DNA from: Bacteroidales bacterium | GTDB taxonomy: Bacteria; Bacteroidota; Bacteroidia; Bacteroidales; F082 | Direction: 5' to 3' | Assembly: GCA_016290215.1 (NCBI GenBank) | Contig: JAEETH010000028.1 | Location: forward strand, 1 to 39,718 | Length of the DNA: 39,718 bases | Part shown: positions 6,331-13,447 of the stretch, piece after piece | Position numbering within the stretch: position 1 is the stretch's first letter | Layout: each line of letters begins with the position of its first letter | Notes under the pieces: generated by a model | Seen by the model: the letters and a program-made list of their open reading frames with translations, nothing else | Told to the model about the DNA's origin: nothing | The model's database searches: none | Position numbers and translations under genes: made by a program

Positions 6331-8262
6331 CTAAAACCTAACCTCCCCCATCACCTCAAAGCTTCTCCCCGGCATCGCCCTCCAAATCACGTTCTGGTAC
6401 GATTTGTTAGTCAGGTTGTTGCAGCGCAACTCGATGCGGAACTTCTTGAGCTGCTTGCCCAAGGCGACATGATGCAACACATACGAAGGCAGGTCGTAGG
6501 CAAAGAACTCCTGCGCGTTATAGGAGGTGCTGCGGCGCCCCGTCACTTCAACGGTGTAGCTTAGGTTCCAAGTCTTCCAATGCGTGTTGAGGAAGAAGTT
6601 GGCATGATGGCGTGGGATGTAGATGAGCTGTTTGCCGTTGGTGCCCTGCTGGTGGGCCTTCTCGCTCTCGTCGGTGGTGACGGTGTAGACGTAGTTGCCC
6701 GACAAGGTGACCTTCCAATCGCCTTTGACGAAAGCCGCGTCAAGATGGTTCTCGATGCCTCGGGCATAGACCTTCGCCACATTCTCAGGCACCCAAAAAC
6801 GGTATGAGGTCGGCATCCATTGGATCCAATTCTTCACGTTACTGAAGTAGCCGCCGGTGCGCAGGTCGAACTTGAAAGGCCCTTGTTGCAGGCCACATTT
6901 CACGGCCAGGTCGACGGTGCGGCCATTCTCGGGCAGGAGGTCGGGGTTGCCACCTGGATACCAATAGAGGTCGTTCAAGGTGGGATTGCGGTAGTTGTGG
7001 CTGTAGCCCAAGGTGAAGCTAAGAGCCTTATAAAAAGGCATCTGATAGGAGAAAGTGGCCGTCGGAAACAGGCCCATCCCCTTGCCGTCGGTCCAGTCGT
7101 AGCGTGCGGTGAGGTTGAGGTTGGCACAAGGGAACGGCTCGCCGTTGATGGCGACGTAGGCCGACACCACATTGCGGCGCTTTTGGCCCGCATAGTTGTT
7201 GCTCCTCACCTGCTCGTTGTCCCATTGCAGCTTGGCTTTCAGGTTCCAGCTCTTGTAAAGGTGCTGGTCAAGGTTGGCAATCTGGTGCAGAATCAGGGCG
7301 TGGTTCTCTGAATTGATAAAGGTGACCGTGTCGTCGGTGACGGGGTTGCGCGTTAACAAAAAATAACGCTGGTTTTCCACAAAGGCCGCCGACTTTATTT
7401 GGAGGCTCCCCGACTCCCAATACGTCTTGAAAGAGACAAAATTACGTGAGAAGTTATCTCGCGTCCATTCCTCCGAGTTGACGTTGAACACGTTGGGCAT
7501 AATCGGTGGCAGGTTGCGGTTGTTCCATTGGTTCCACGAGGCGACTGAAATGACGCTCTTGCCCAACAGCACGCTCATCTCGGGCATCACGCCATAGTCG
7601 ACGAAGTCGGCATTGCGTTGTCGCATCTTCTCATGCGGGATGGTGGCCAAGTTTTCGTACTCGAAGTCGTTGTCCGACGAGTTGCGATAGGCCTTCACAC
7701 GAAACGAGAACTTCTTGCCATAGTTGCCCACCGTGATGAAGCTGCCCAAGGTGTTGAAACTGCCGTAGGTCTGTTTCAGGTCGAGCAGGAAACCATCGCC
7801 GAAGTGGTGGGTGTTATCGATGTTGACCGCCCCACCCAGTCCGCCGCTGTTGTTGGAGGTGCCACTCCCCCAGTTGAGGCTCACGTCGTCGGCCAGAAAC
7901 ACGGGGATAGTGCTGAAGTCCACCTGACCGAGATTAGGCGCGTTGAGTTGGAAGCCGTTCCAAAGCACCAAGGTATGGCTCGCCGTCGTGCCACGAAACG
8001 AAGCCGTGGAAGTGCCGCCCGGACCGTAGGTCTTGATGAAAACGGGGCTGTGTTGTATGAGCAAGTCAGAGAGGCTTGAGGTGCTTTTGGATTGCAGCAC
8101 GAGAGTGTCCAACTTCTTCGCCACCAAGGGTTTCAGCACCTCGATGTCGTTCCTTTCGGCCATCACCTCCACGGAATGGAGCATAATGGTGTCTTGGGCA
8201 TGAAGTTGAAAGCACCACAAGCCCAACAGGAAAACAAGGATATTTCGGCCGAACTTTCCCAT
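6331..8262 (-). CDS. TonB-dependent outer-membrane receptor, vitamin B12 (BtuB)-like
   Basis: The 643-residue product starts with a signal peptide (MGKFGRNILVFLLGLWCFQLHAQ, cleavage after HAQ). A plug domain follows at about residues 45-150, with the typical run SLSDLLIQHSPVFIKTYGPG, then TASFRGTTASHTLVLWNGF and GGLGGAVNI. The rest is a 22-strand-type barrel ending in aromatic F (GRSFEVMGEVRF). The length and plug sequence best fit the BtuB/siderophore group; no SusC-type N-terminal carboxypeptidase-like domain is present, so it is not a SusC transporter. It should import a scarce ligand using TonB energy; the ligand is not readable, and no SusD, ABC or cobamide gene is adjacent. Its -7 box lies only 18 bp upstream of the ATG, immediately beside the terminator of the preceding gene. 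Confidence 0.88.
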   Translation of the reverse strand: MGKFGRNILVFLLGLWCFQLHAQDTIMLHSVEVMAERNDIEVLKPLVAKKLDTLVLQSKSTSSLSDLLIQHSPVFIKTYGPGGTSTASFRGTTASHTLVLWNGFQLNAPNLGQVDFSTIPVFLADDVSLNWGSGTSNNSGGLGGAVNIDNTHHFGDGFLLDLKQTYGSFNTLGSFITVGNYGKKFSFRVKAYRNSSDNDFEYENLATIPHEKMRQRNADFVDYGVMPEMSVLLGKSVISVASWNQWNNRNLPPIMPNVFNVNSEEWTRDNFSRNFVSFKTYWESGSLQIKSAAFVENQRYFLLTRNPVTDDTVTFINSENHALILHQIANLDQHLYKSWNLKAKLQWDNEQVRSNNYAGQKRRNVVSAYVAINGEPFPCANLNLTARYDWTDGKGMGLFPTATFSYQMPFYKALSFTLGYSHNYRNPTLNDLYWYPGGNPDLLPENGRTVDLAVKCGLQQGPFKFDLRTGGYFSNVKNWIQWMPTSYRFWVPENVAKVYARGIENHLDAAFVKGDWKVTLSGNYVYTVTTDESEKAHQQGTNGKQLIYIPRHHANFFLNTHWKTWNLSYTVEVTGRRSTSYNAQEFFAYDLPSYVLHHVALGKQLKKFRIELRCNNLTNKSYQNVIWRAMPGRSFEVMGEVRF

Positions 8263-8279
8263 ACCTATAAAAATCGGCG

Positions 8280-8287
8280 CAAAATTA
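8280..8287 (-). promoter_or_regulatory. -7 promoter box of the TonB-receptor gene
   Basis: The minus strand reads TAATTTTG, a full match to TAnnTTTG, 18 bp before the ATG at 8262. The implied leader is about a dozen nucleotides. The box directly abuts the U-tract of the terminator at 8289-8326. Confidence 0.6.
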
Positions 8288-8288
8288 C

Positions 8289-8326
8289 AAAAAAATCACC
8301 CGAAAACGCATGGGCTTTCGGGTGAT
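8289..8326 (-). terminator. Terminator of the small outer-membrane protein gene
   Basis: Perfect 11-bp arms ATCACCCGAAA (8295-8305) and TTTCGGGTGAT (8316-8326) enclose a 10-nt loop. On the minus strand they are followed by a run of seven T. It lies 29 bp past the stop at 8355. Confidence 0.85.
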
Positions 8327-8354
8327 TTGTGATACAAACTGTCGTGTGTAGGTC

Positions 8355-8867
8355 TTACAGTTTGATGGACAAACCGACGTTGAAGTAGCCCATGGTATAA
8401 ACATAGCCTACCTCTGCTTCAACACCAATGTTGGGAGTAAAGAAGTAACGGCAGCCAGCGACTTCACCATGTGAAAAATACACACGTTGGTAACCATCAG
8501 TATAATAATCAGACGATAGATGTCTGACACCTAAACCAGTCATTACTCCAACATGGACTTCAAAATCGTTAGTAATGTTTAGTCCGTACGTGGCTCTCGG
8601 CATGAAAGTAAAATGCGCGGTGTGGGAATAGAAATTGGAGCCAATGTAACCACCAACCGTGAAATGGCCTTTCCACCAGTGGTTAATCAAGGTGTAGTCG
8701 CCAACAACGTTAGCACCGACAGCAAAATAATGGTAACCAGGTTCCATATTACAGCGAATACCAAGAACCAGCGTCCCCTTCGGGTTAGGGTCTTCGATAG
8801 CTTGAGCCTTGAAGCTCGTGGCAAGCGATAAAAACGCAACTGCCAATAACAGTAAAACTTTCTTCAT
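8355..8867 (-). CDS. Small outer-membrane beta-barrel protein, function unknown
   Basis: This 170-residue protein has a clear signal peptide (MKKVLLLLAVAFLSLATSFKAQA, cleavage after AQA). The rest alternates polar and aromatic residues as expected for an eight-stranded barrel, for example TVGGYIGSNFYSHTAHFTFM and VEAEVGYVYTMGYFNVGLSI, and it ends in a short strand closing with L. It belongs to the broad group of porin-like or OmpW/OmpX-like barrel proteins that are annotated only generally in Bacteroidales. It has its own terminator downstream. No promoter box is evident in the 65 bp upstream. Confidence 0.75.
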   Translation of the reverse strand: MKKVLLLLAVAFLSLATSFKAQAIEDPNPKGTLVLGIRCNMEPGYHYFAVGANVVGDYTLINHWWKGHFTVGGYIGSNFYSHTAHFTFMPRATYGLNITNDFEVHVGVMTGLGVRHLSSDYYTDGYQRVYFSHGEVAGCRYFFTPNIGVEAEVGYVYTMGYFNVGLSIKL

Positions 8868-8934
8868 TTTGATTAGATTTTAGGTTAATAATTGAAGTGC
8901 TTATTCTGAACAGTATTTGTTGTTTTCTTTTTTA

Positions 8935-9030
8935 CTATGACCACTGGACTATGACCACTGACTATGACTATGACTGTTTTCTCTGGGGTGCTGAAATCTC
9001 AGCCTTGAGTTGAAGCAGTCATTGTCATAA
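8935..9030. repeat. Palindromic element, site A (decayed)
   Basis: The block contains repeated GACTATGAC and GACCACTG motifs, a near-palindromic core CTGAAATCTCAG and the right-arm sequence GTTGAAGCAGTCATTGTCAT. These are the hallmarks of the element described at 10071-10490 and 36595-36760, but its outer ends are not recognisable. A short run of AGCCATCAGC-type sequence follows up to about 9075. Confidence 0.7.
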
Positions 9031-9086
9031 GCCATCAGCCATCAGCTATCAGCTTAGTAGCACCATGGCTGACAGCTATTTCCCAC

Positions 9087-9878
9087 TTACGGCTTCTTCT
9101 TATCCGCTTTCCCCTGTTTTTCCTTCTCAATGAATCTGTCTTTCACTTTCTTGTCTCTTTCCAAGGCCTTTTCCTTCTCGGCTTTCTCTTTCTCCATTTT
9201 TTCCTTTTCCATGGCCTTCTCCTTGTCCTTGGCGTCCATTTGCGGCTTCTGTTTCTCGCCGTATGTCGTCACCTTGCCTTGCAGCTTGCCGTCCTTGTAG
9301 GTGGCCTCGCTCTTCAATGAGCCGTCAGGATAGAAAGTCTCCTGCTTGCCGTCGAACTGGCCGTTCTTGTACATGATGCTCATCTTCTTGTTCCCCTTCT
9401 CGTCGAACCAAACCGTCTCGCCATTGCGTTGTCCGTCTTTGTATTCCGACACTTCAAGGTTGCCGCCTTGTTCGTAGCACAGAATCTGTCTGCCGTCGAG
9501 TTGGCCATTCTTATAGGTGTGCAGCTTCGAAAGACGACCGCCACGGAACCACTCGCTGACTTGTCCGTCGAGCACATCGTCCTTGTATTCAGCCTTTTTC
9601 GTGATGGAACCCGTGTTGTCAATCTCGACATAGATGCCGTTCCTCTTGCCGTTTTCGTAGTTCACGATTTTCTTGGGCAGATACGTGGTCTTGTTGAAAT
9701 ACTCCATCCAAGTGCCCACTTTTTTGCCGTTCAAAACCGTTCCCTCAATGGAGCAATCACCGGCCTTAGTCGTAAATTTGCCGTCAGGGGCTTTCGAAAC
9801 GTCCACGCTTTCAACAGTTTGCGCGAACATAGGCATGGCAAACAAAGCCATTGCAATGATAATCAAAGTCTTACGCAT
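9087..9878 (-). CDS. Secreted MORN-like (YwqK-type) repeat protein
   Basis: I choose the start MRKTLIIIAMALFAMPMFAQ, the ninth codon of the longest frame, because the -7 box at 9902-9909 would place the transcript start downstream of the longer option. A signal peptide ends at FAQ. Residues about 45-210 hold repeated motifs of the type YKDGKLQGK, YKNGQLDGR and YENGKRNGI, about 22-23 residues apart, as in MORN-2/YwqK repeat proteins. The C-terminal 65 residues are almost only K, E, D and M, probably a charged coiled coil. YwqK relatives are often labelled antitoxin components, but here the secretion signal and lack of a toxin partner argue against that role. It may sit in the envelope as a beta-strand scaffold. 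Confidence 0.8.
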   Translation of the reverse strand: MRKTLIIIAMALFAMPMFAQTVESVDVSKAPDGKFTTKAGDCSIEGTVLNGKKVGTWMEYFNKTTYLPKKIVNYENGKRNGIYVEIDNTGSITKKAEYKDDVLDGQVSEWFRGGRLSKLHTYKNGQLDGRQILCYEQGGNLEVSEYKDGQRNGETVWFDEKGNKKMSIMYKNGQFDGKQETFYPDGSLKSEATYKDGKLQGKVTTYGEKQKPQMDAKDKEKAMEKEKMEKEKAEKEKALERDKKVKDRFIEKEKQGKADKKKP

Positions 9879-9901
9879 TGTTTTAAATTTTAAATGTTGC
9901 A

Positions 9902-9936
9902 CAAAAGTATAAATTTTGGTTCAAACGATTGCAAAA
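9902..9936 (-). promoter_or_regulatory. Promoter of the MORN-like gene
   Basis: The minus strand shows TACTTTTG (9909-9902) as -7 box and TTTTGC (9936-9931) as a possible -33 box, 22 bp apart, close to the Bacteroidetes norm. It supports the start codon at 9878. Confidence 0.6.
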
Positions 9937-10070
9937 TTCGTGCAAAATTATCATAATTCAAGTTTTTTTCGGATATTTGTGGATTGTTAATTGTCAACGG
10001 CCTTTGGCTTTTTGTCGCTGGCGATGGGCAGTTAGCCAATAAAAAGATGAGCATATTTAGTCAACATATA

Positions 10071-10490
10071 GGGACGATGACTTGTGACTATGACAATGAC
10101 CATCTCCACCAAGAACTGAAATTTCAGCCTTCGGTTGAAGCAGTCATAGTCAATGGTCATAGTCAACAAGTTATAGGGACGATGACTTGTGACTATGACA
10201 ATGACCATCTCCACCAAGAACTGAAATTTCAGCCTTGGGTTGAAGCAGTAATAGTCAATGGTAATAGTCAACAAGATATAGTGACGATGACTTGTGACGA
10301 TGACAATGACCACCTCCACCAAGAGCTGAAGTTTCAGCCTTCGGTTGAAGCGGTCATAGTCAATGTTCATAGTCAACAAGTTATAGGGACAATGACTTGT
10401 GACTATGACAATGACCACCGCCACCAAGAACTGAAATTTCAGCCTTGGGTTCAAGCGGTCATAGTCATAGTCGATGGTCATAGTCAACAA
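10071..10490 (-). repeat. Palindromic element, site B: four tandem 105-bp units
   Basis: Units begin at 10071, 10176, 10281 and 10386, exactly 105 bp apart. Each unit is an imperfect palindrome: GACTATGACAATGACC on the left, the core CTGAAATTTCAG in the centre, and GGTCATAGTC-type sequence on the right. The flanks, AAAGATGAGCATATTTAG on the left and CCCGCGTCAAAAATCACGTAG on the right, are the reverse complement of the flanks at 36595-36760, so this copy is inverted and its centre amplified. Because 105 is a multiple of three, open frames run through on both strands (186 and 156 codons); I regard these as a by-product. Confidence 0.93.
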
Positions 10491-10549
10491 GTCCCGCGTC
10501 AAAAATCACGTAGTTTAGTTTCGAACAATTACTTATCAAAATAGACACC

Positions 10550-10849
10550 ATGAAAAAAGTAGAAGTCAAAAACTTTAAGCTCTATACCACTGCGGTCATC
10601 AGCATCGAGTGGAAAGGCGACCTGCTCAACGTCAACCTCGACCTCGCCATGATGCTGAAAATGATGCATATCGAAGGCCTCACCGAAGAGAACATCCAGT
10701 ATTACAGCCGTGCAGGCCAGCCCATCCCATTCAAAAAGGTGACGCTCATCCTCTTCCAGGACGACGACAAGCCCGGACAATACTACACCGACGAATCGTT
10801 TGAGGAAGACGACGACCCAACGGTGTTTTATGTGGAAATCAAGGAATAA
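10550..10849 (+). CDS. 99-residue unknown acidic protein
   Basis: I do not recognise the family. The protein begins MKKVEVKNFKLYTTAVISIE and alternates as if rich in beta strands in its first 30 residues. It has a helix around LDLAMMLKMMHIEGLTEENI and an acidic tail (DESFEEDDDPTVFYVEIKE). There is no signal peptide, so it is probably cytosolic. The coding frame uses normal codons, unlike the repeat-derived frames just upstream. It starts about 60 bp after the four-unit palindromic array, so that array lies in its promoter or leader region. No TAnnTTTG box could be found between the array and the ATG. Confidence 0.65.
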   Translation: MKKVEVKNFKLYTTAVISIEWKGDLLNVNLDLAMMLKMMHIEGLTEENIQYYSRAGQPIPFKKVTLILFQDDDKPGQYYTDESFEEDDDPTVFYVEIKE

Positions 10850-10979
10850 GGAATAAACAAGGAATAAGGAATAAAAAACTGTTCAAAAGTAAACCGCTAT
10901 AGCTGTCAGCTATCAGCCGTCAGCTATCAGCTAAGTAGCTCCAGGGCAGACTAACATACCCGTACAGACAAGCAGCGTG
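10850..10979. other. Low-complexity spacer
   Basis: Copies of GGAATAAGGAATAA are followed by CAGCTATCAGC-type runs (about 10898-10940), as also seen near 9031-9075. No gene or clear terminator is visible. Confidence 0.5.
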
Positions 10980-11248
10980 TCACTTCGAATAGTGATAGCG
11001 CAGGGAAATCACGTAAACATAAATCATGCCGCTGCTAATGGAATACACAATTCGATGCTCGTCTGTAATGCGACGACTCCATAGTCCGTGTTGCTCACCC
11101 TTCAGCGGCTCAGGCTTGCCAATACCCTTAAACGGATGCTTTTGGATGTCCTCAATCAGTTCGCTAATGCGTTTCATTATGCTTTGTTGCCCGTCCGTTT
11201 CCAATAGTCACGGTCTTCGAGCGCGCGAGGTGTGAAAATCACTTCCAT
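10980..11248 (-). pseudogene. YoeB/Txe-type toxin gene with a one-base frameshift
   Basis: The C-terminal frame (10980-11204) encodes [20 protein letters not shown], then [21 protein letters not shown] and ISLRYHY, the conserved core of YoeB mRNA-interferase toxins. The N-terminal part lies in another frame: the ATG at 11248 gives [20 protein letters not shown] and NKA, then stops. The family joins these as TGNKAIxKRI, so one base is missing at about 11180. Restoring it gives about 90 residues, near the usual 85-90. The ATG at 11248 overlaps the antitoxin end by 10 bp, as in working pairs. Either the toxin is inactivated, or the sequence has an error, or a shifted or internal TTG start (11204) yields a 74-residue form lacking the first helix. 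Confidence 0.82.
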
Positions 11249-11478
11249 AAGTCTTCCACTTTTACCACTTCACCCCGTCCGTTCTTGATGTCCTCTTGTC
11301 CTTGGCGGATAATCTCTGCCATAGCAGGCGATGACATCAAATACATCGTTTTGTCCATCTCTTCCTTTTTTGCCGCAAGTTTCTTGGCATATTTCAGCAT
11401 CTTTGCCATCAGCGACTCGTCCTCGGCGATGATGCTCAACTGACGAAACAACTCCGCATTCATCTGTAATGCTGTCAT
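11239..11478 (-). CDS. Antitoxin partner of the YoeB-like toxin
   Basis: The product starting at 11478 is 79 residues long: MTALQMNAELFRQLSIIAED leads into a helical, lysine-rich middle (KMLKYAKKLAAKKEEMDK) and a C-terminal tail DIKNGRGEVVKVEDLWK of the type that wraps RelE/YoeB toxins. A longer open frame reaches 11679, but its first 67 codons run antisense to a T9SS-domain relic, and the -7 box at 11506-11513 falls inside it, so I reject that start. The last codons overlap the toxin start by 10 bp. The N-terminal opening MTALQMNAELFRQLSII is common among small Bacteroidales antitoxins next to RelE-family toxins. It probably binds its own promoter, as such antitoxins do. Confidence 0.82.
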   Translation of the reverse strand: MTALQMNAELFRQLSIIAEDESLMAKMLKYAKKLAAKKEEMDKTMYLMSSPAMAEIIRQGQEDIKNGRGEVVKVEDLWK

Positions 11479-11505
11479 AATCCTAACATGTTTGGTTTGT
11501 ATCGG

Positions 11506-11513
11506 CAAAGGTA
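11506..11513 (-). promoter_or_regulatory. -7 promoter box of the YoeB-like toxin-antitoxin pair
   Basis: The minus strand reads TACCTTTG, a full match to TAnnTTTG, 28 bp before the ATG at 11478. A short AGGA lies just before the start codon. Confidence 0.6.
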
Positions 11514-11566
11514 CTATTAATTTCTGAAAAACATCATCATTATCTCCAAAAACCGTTTTTTTGCGC

Positions 11567-11684
11567 CCGCAAGGCCAAGAGAAATACGCCATTTCATCAA
11601 CGACGTGAACATCATTATCAACGGCGAAGGCACCCTCCAAGTCTTCGATGTTCTTGGTCATCAACTCGTCACCAAGCAACTCTC
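11567..11684 (+). pseudogene. Relic of a T9SS-secreted protein (C-terminal sorting domain)
   Basis: One plus-strand frame gives PQGQEKYAI, matching PQGNKEYAI of the large secreted protein at 22653-29168. After a change of frame it continues NIIINGEGTLQVFDVLGHQL, matching NIIITDG...TLQVIDVMGRVI of the same protein's sorting domain. About 90 residues present there between these blocks are missing, and the final VYVLRLING...KTQKI part is replaced by simple CTCAACTCTAAA repeats. So this is a deleted and truncated copy of a T9SS C-terminal domain; no full-length parent is visible upstream. Confidence 0.75.
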
Positions 11685-11745
11685 AACTCTAAACTCTATA
11701 CTCTCAACTCTAAACTCTCAACTCTAAACTCTCAACTCTAATTTT
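11679..11745. repeat. CAACTCTAAACTCT simple repeat
   Basis: Several imperfect copies of CAACTCTAAACTCT follow each other, the same type as at 6300-6333. They begin inside the last codons of the sorting-domain relic. Confidence 0.8.
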
Positions 11746-12841
11746 CCTCCTCTACCCTTTCCTTAGCCTTGTAATAAGCATTATAGCTGGTGAAGCCGCT
11801 CTCTTGCGCTGCAGTTTCCTTGGTGGCTTGGGGATGATTGTCCATGTAATGGTCGTAGTGTGAAAGGCGCAGGCTGTTCACGTAATGCGAGAAGCCGCCC
11901 AAGTGCTTCTGGAAGACTTTCGACACGTAGGAACGGCTGTAGCTGCAATGGGCGACCACGTTCTCCAACTTCAGGTGGGCATCCAAATAGCCCTGTTCAT
12001 CCCTAACAAAGTGTTCAATCTCCTTGATAATCTTTTGCTCACGCTCTTCAATCGTGGCCTCGGTCGTCGTTTCCTCTGCCAATTCTTCCACCGTTTCTTC
12101 CGTTTCGACGACGATGGCTTGGCGACGCCATGCGGGCAGCACGAAAATCAGTAACACCACGTTGAAAACGGATAAGAGCAGGTTCATTGCCGCCATTAAA
12201 ACGGGGCTGTCGAAGAGGAAAGGCGGCCAAACCAAGAGGGTCATCACCACGGGCAGCAGCCACACACGGCGGGCGAACTCCATGGAAAAGTCGTCGGGAT
12301 TGGAGTAGTTCTCGTCGCGCGTCTCACGCATCCAGCGCAGCGTTTGCCACATGGCCACGCCACAATAGCCCATCATGAACACACCTACTGCGGCGATCAC
12401 AAAATACCAGATGCGCGTCATGTCGGCACCCATTATGCCGTTAGGCAACCATGCGTTAAGCACTAAAGGCAACATCGCCGCGAGAGTGATAACGGAGGCG
12501 AAATGGACGGTCTTGCGCCAACGCTCCCAGCGTTTCACCGTGCCGAAGAAGCAGAAGAAGAGCGCACCTCCATAAAAATAATAGGTGCCGGGGAAATACG
12601 ACTTCCACAGCATCCAAGCCGATGGGCTGGCGGGGTTGAGCACGTAAGGCAGCAACACGGAGGCACAAAGGTAGATGACCACCAGCAGCTTTCGGTCGGG
12701 AAAGAGGTAGTCGTGATGCTCCTTAGGCTCGCGGCAGGTATGGAACCATCTGACGGCGGCAAACACCCAGCAGGTAGTCAGATAGACCGCCGCTGAAACG
12801 CCAGAGAAATAGTAATAGTTCAATCCGTCAGAGAGTTGCAT
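11738..12841 (-). CDS. Membrane-anchored AraC-family transcriptional regulator
   Basis: The first two thirds contain about seven hydrophobic helices (for example LLVVIYLCASVLLPYVL, FASVITLAAMLPLVLNAWL, MAAMNLLLSVFNVVLLIFVL). An acidic linker (VETEETVEELAEETTTEATI) follows. The last 95 residues are an AraC-type double helix-turn-helix: LENVVAHCSYSRSYVSKVFQ, then LRLSHYDHYM and ETAAQESGFTSYNAYYKAKE. Such 7TM-AraC proteins are common in Bacteroidales and are thought to couple an envelope signal to transcription. I start at the ATG at 12841, which gives MQLSDGLNYYYF, because a perfect promoter box (12850-12857) lies inside the longer frame that would start at 12880. The targets are unknown; the TonB receptor and surface-protein genes are neighbours but not shown to be controlled. 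Confidence 0.85.
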   Translation of the reverse strand: MQLSDGLNYYYFSGVSAAVYLTTCWVFAAVRWFHTCREPKEHHDYLFPDRKLLVVIYLCASVLLPYVLNPASPSAWMLWKSYFPGTYYFYGGALFFCFFGTVKRWERWRKTVHFASVITLAAMLPLVLNAWLPNGIMGADMTRIWYFVIAAVGVFMMGYCGVAMWQTLRWMRETRDENYSNPDDFSMEFARRVWLLPVVMTLLVWPPFLFDSPVLMAAMNLLLSVFNVVLLIFVLPAWRRQAIVVETEETVEELAEETTTEATIEEREQKIIKEIEHFVRDEQGYLDAHLKLENVVAHCSYSRSYVSKVFQKHLGGFSHYVNSLRLSHYDHYMDNHPQATKETAAQESGFTSYNAYYKAKERVEEEN

Positions 12842-12849
12842 AACGGCGG

Positions 12850-12881
12850 CAAAATTATGAAAAAACAAACTGACAAACAAA
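12850..12881 (-). promoter_or_regulatory. Promoter of the AraC-type regulator gene
   Basis: The minus strand has TTTG (12881-12878), a 20-bp spacer and TAATTTTG (12857-12850), a near-ideal Bacteroidetes sigma-factor promoter. The transcript would start only a few bases before the ATG at 12841, so it would be nearly leaderless. Confidence 0.65.
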
Positions 12882-12889
12882 CAAATTCA

Positions 12890-13070
12890 AAATTAGACTT
12901 CAATATCTTTTGACTTCGGGACGATGACTTATGACTATGACAATGACCGCTTCAACCAAGGGCTGAAACTTCAGCATCCCCGTGGAAACGGTCATAGTCA
13001 TTGTCAATGGTCATAGTCAAAAAGTCTCGTAGTCTCGTGTCCAATATGTAAACTAATTTTGCTCATCTAC
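12890..13070 (+). repeat. Palindromic element, site C
   Basis: The element runs from a TTGACTTCGGGACGATGACTT-type left end, through GACTATGACAATGACCGC, the core CTGAAACTTCAG and CGGTCATAGTCATTGTC, to a right end AGTCTCGTGTCCAATATG followed by TAAACTAA and CTCATCTACTT. It is nearly identical to site D over about 150 bp. It lies just upstream of the promoter of the VapC pair. Confidence 0.92.
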
Positions 13071-13115
13071 TTAAAAAAACTCAGTGAAAAACTGGCAGCA
13101 TTTTTTAAAAACTAG

Positions 13116-13123
13116 TATCTTTG
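13116..13123 (+). promoter_or_regulatory. -7 promoter box of the VapC toxin-antitoxin pair
   Basis: TATCTTTG matches TAnnTTTG and lies 36 bp before the antitoxin ATG. AAGAAAGGACG just before that ATG gives a plausible ribosome-binding site. Confidence 0.6.
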
Positions 13124-13159
13124 CATCATCAAACATGACAAATTAAGAAAGGACGAAAA

Positions 13160-13447
13160 ATGGCTACAACAGCTTTGGGAAGTCACACCACAACACCTGT
13201 CTTGTATTATTGGGGAATGGTGAAGGATCTTGACGACAACATGAAAAAAGAACTCGCCAAAATGTTGATTGACAGTCTGAACACCGCCATGGTTAAGGCA
13301 AAAAAGACAAAGAAGAAGCTTGATGCCTGCGATTATGCCGGTATTTGGAGTGACGAAGAGTACATGGATGCCGACGAACTGGTGAAAGTCATCAGTGACG
13401 GACGCCGTGTCAAAAGTAGTAGAGACGATTTTTGGGAAACGCTATGA
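13160..13447 (+). CDS. Putative antitoxin of a VapC-type pair
   Basis: The 95-residue product has an unusual start, MATTALGSHTTTPVLYYWGM, then a lysine-rich helix DDNMKKELAKMLIDSLNTAM and the tail ADELVKVISDGRRVKSSRDD. The last part, a run of small acidic and basic residues after an ISD turn, is typical of antitoxin C-termini that fold around their toxin. The opening VLYYWxMVKDLDD is one I associate with Bacteroidales antitoxins beside PIN toxins; I cannot name the family. The stop codon overlaps the toxin start as ATGA. This coupling, plus the promoter in front of it, supports a two-gene operon. Confidence 0.75.
   Translation: MATTALGSHTTTPVLYYWGMVKDLDDNMKKELAKMLIDSLNTAMVKAKKTKKKLDACDYAGIWSDEEYMDADELVKVISDGRRVKSSRDDFWETL

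Noticed and set aside
9879..9902. Eight extra N-terminal codons for the MORN-like protein
   Set aside because: They overlap the -7 box at 9902-9909; the signal peptide starts naturally at MRKTLIII.
10071..10490. Possible CRISPR array
   Set aside because: Units are 105 bp with only scattered substitutions and no unique spacers; no cas genes are present. It is a tandemly amplified palindrome.
11479..11679. N-terminal extension of the YoeB-pair antitoxin
   Set aside because: A full -7 box lies at 11506-11513 inside it, and the extension is antisense to the sorting-domain relic.
12842..12880. Longer start for the AraC-type regulator
   Set aside because: The near-ideal promoter (12850-12881) lies inside this extension, so it would not be transcribed as coding sequence.
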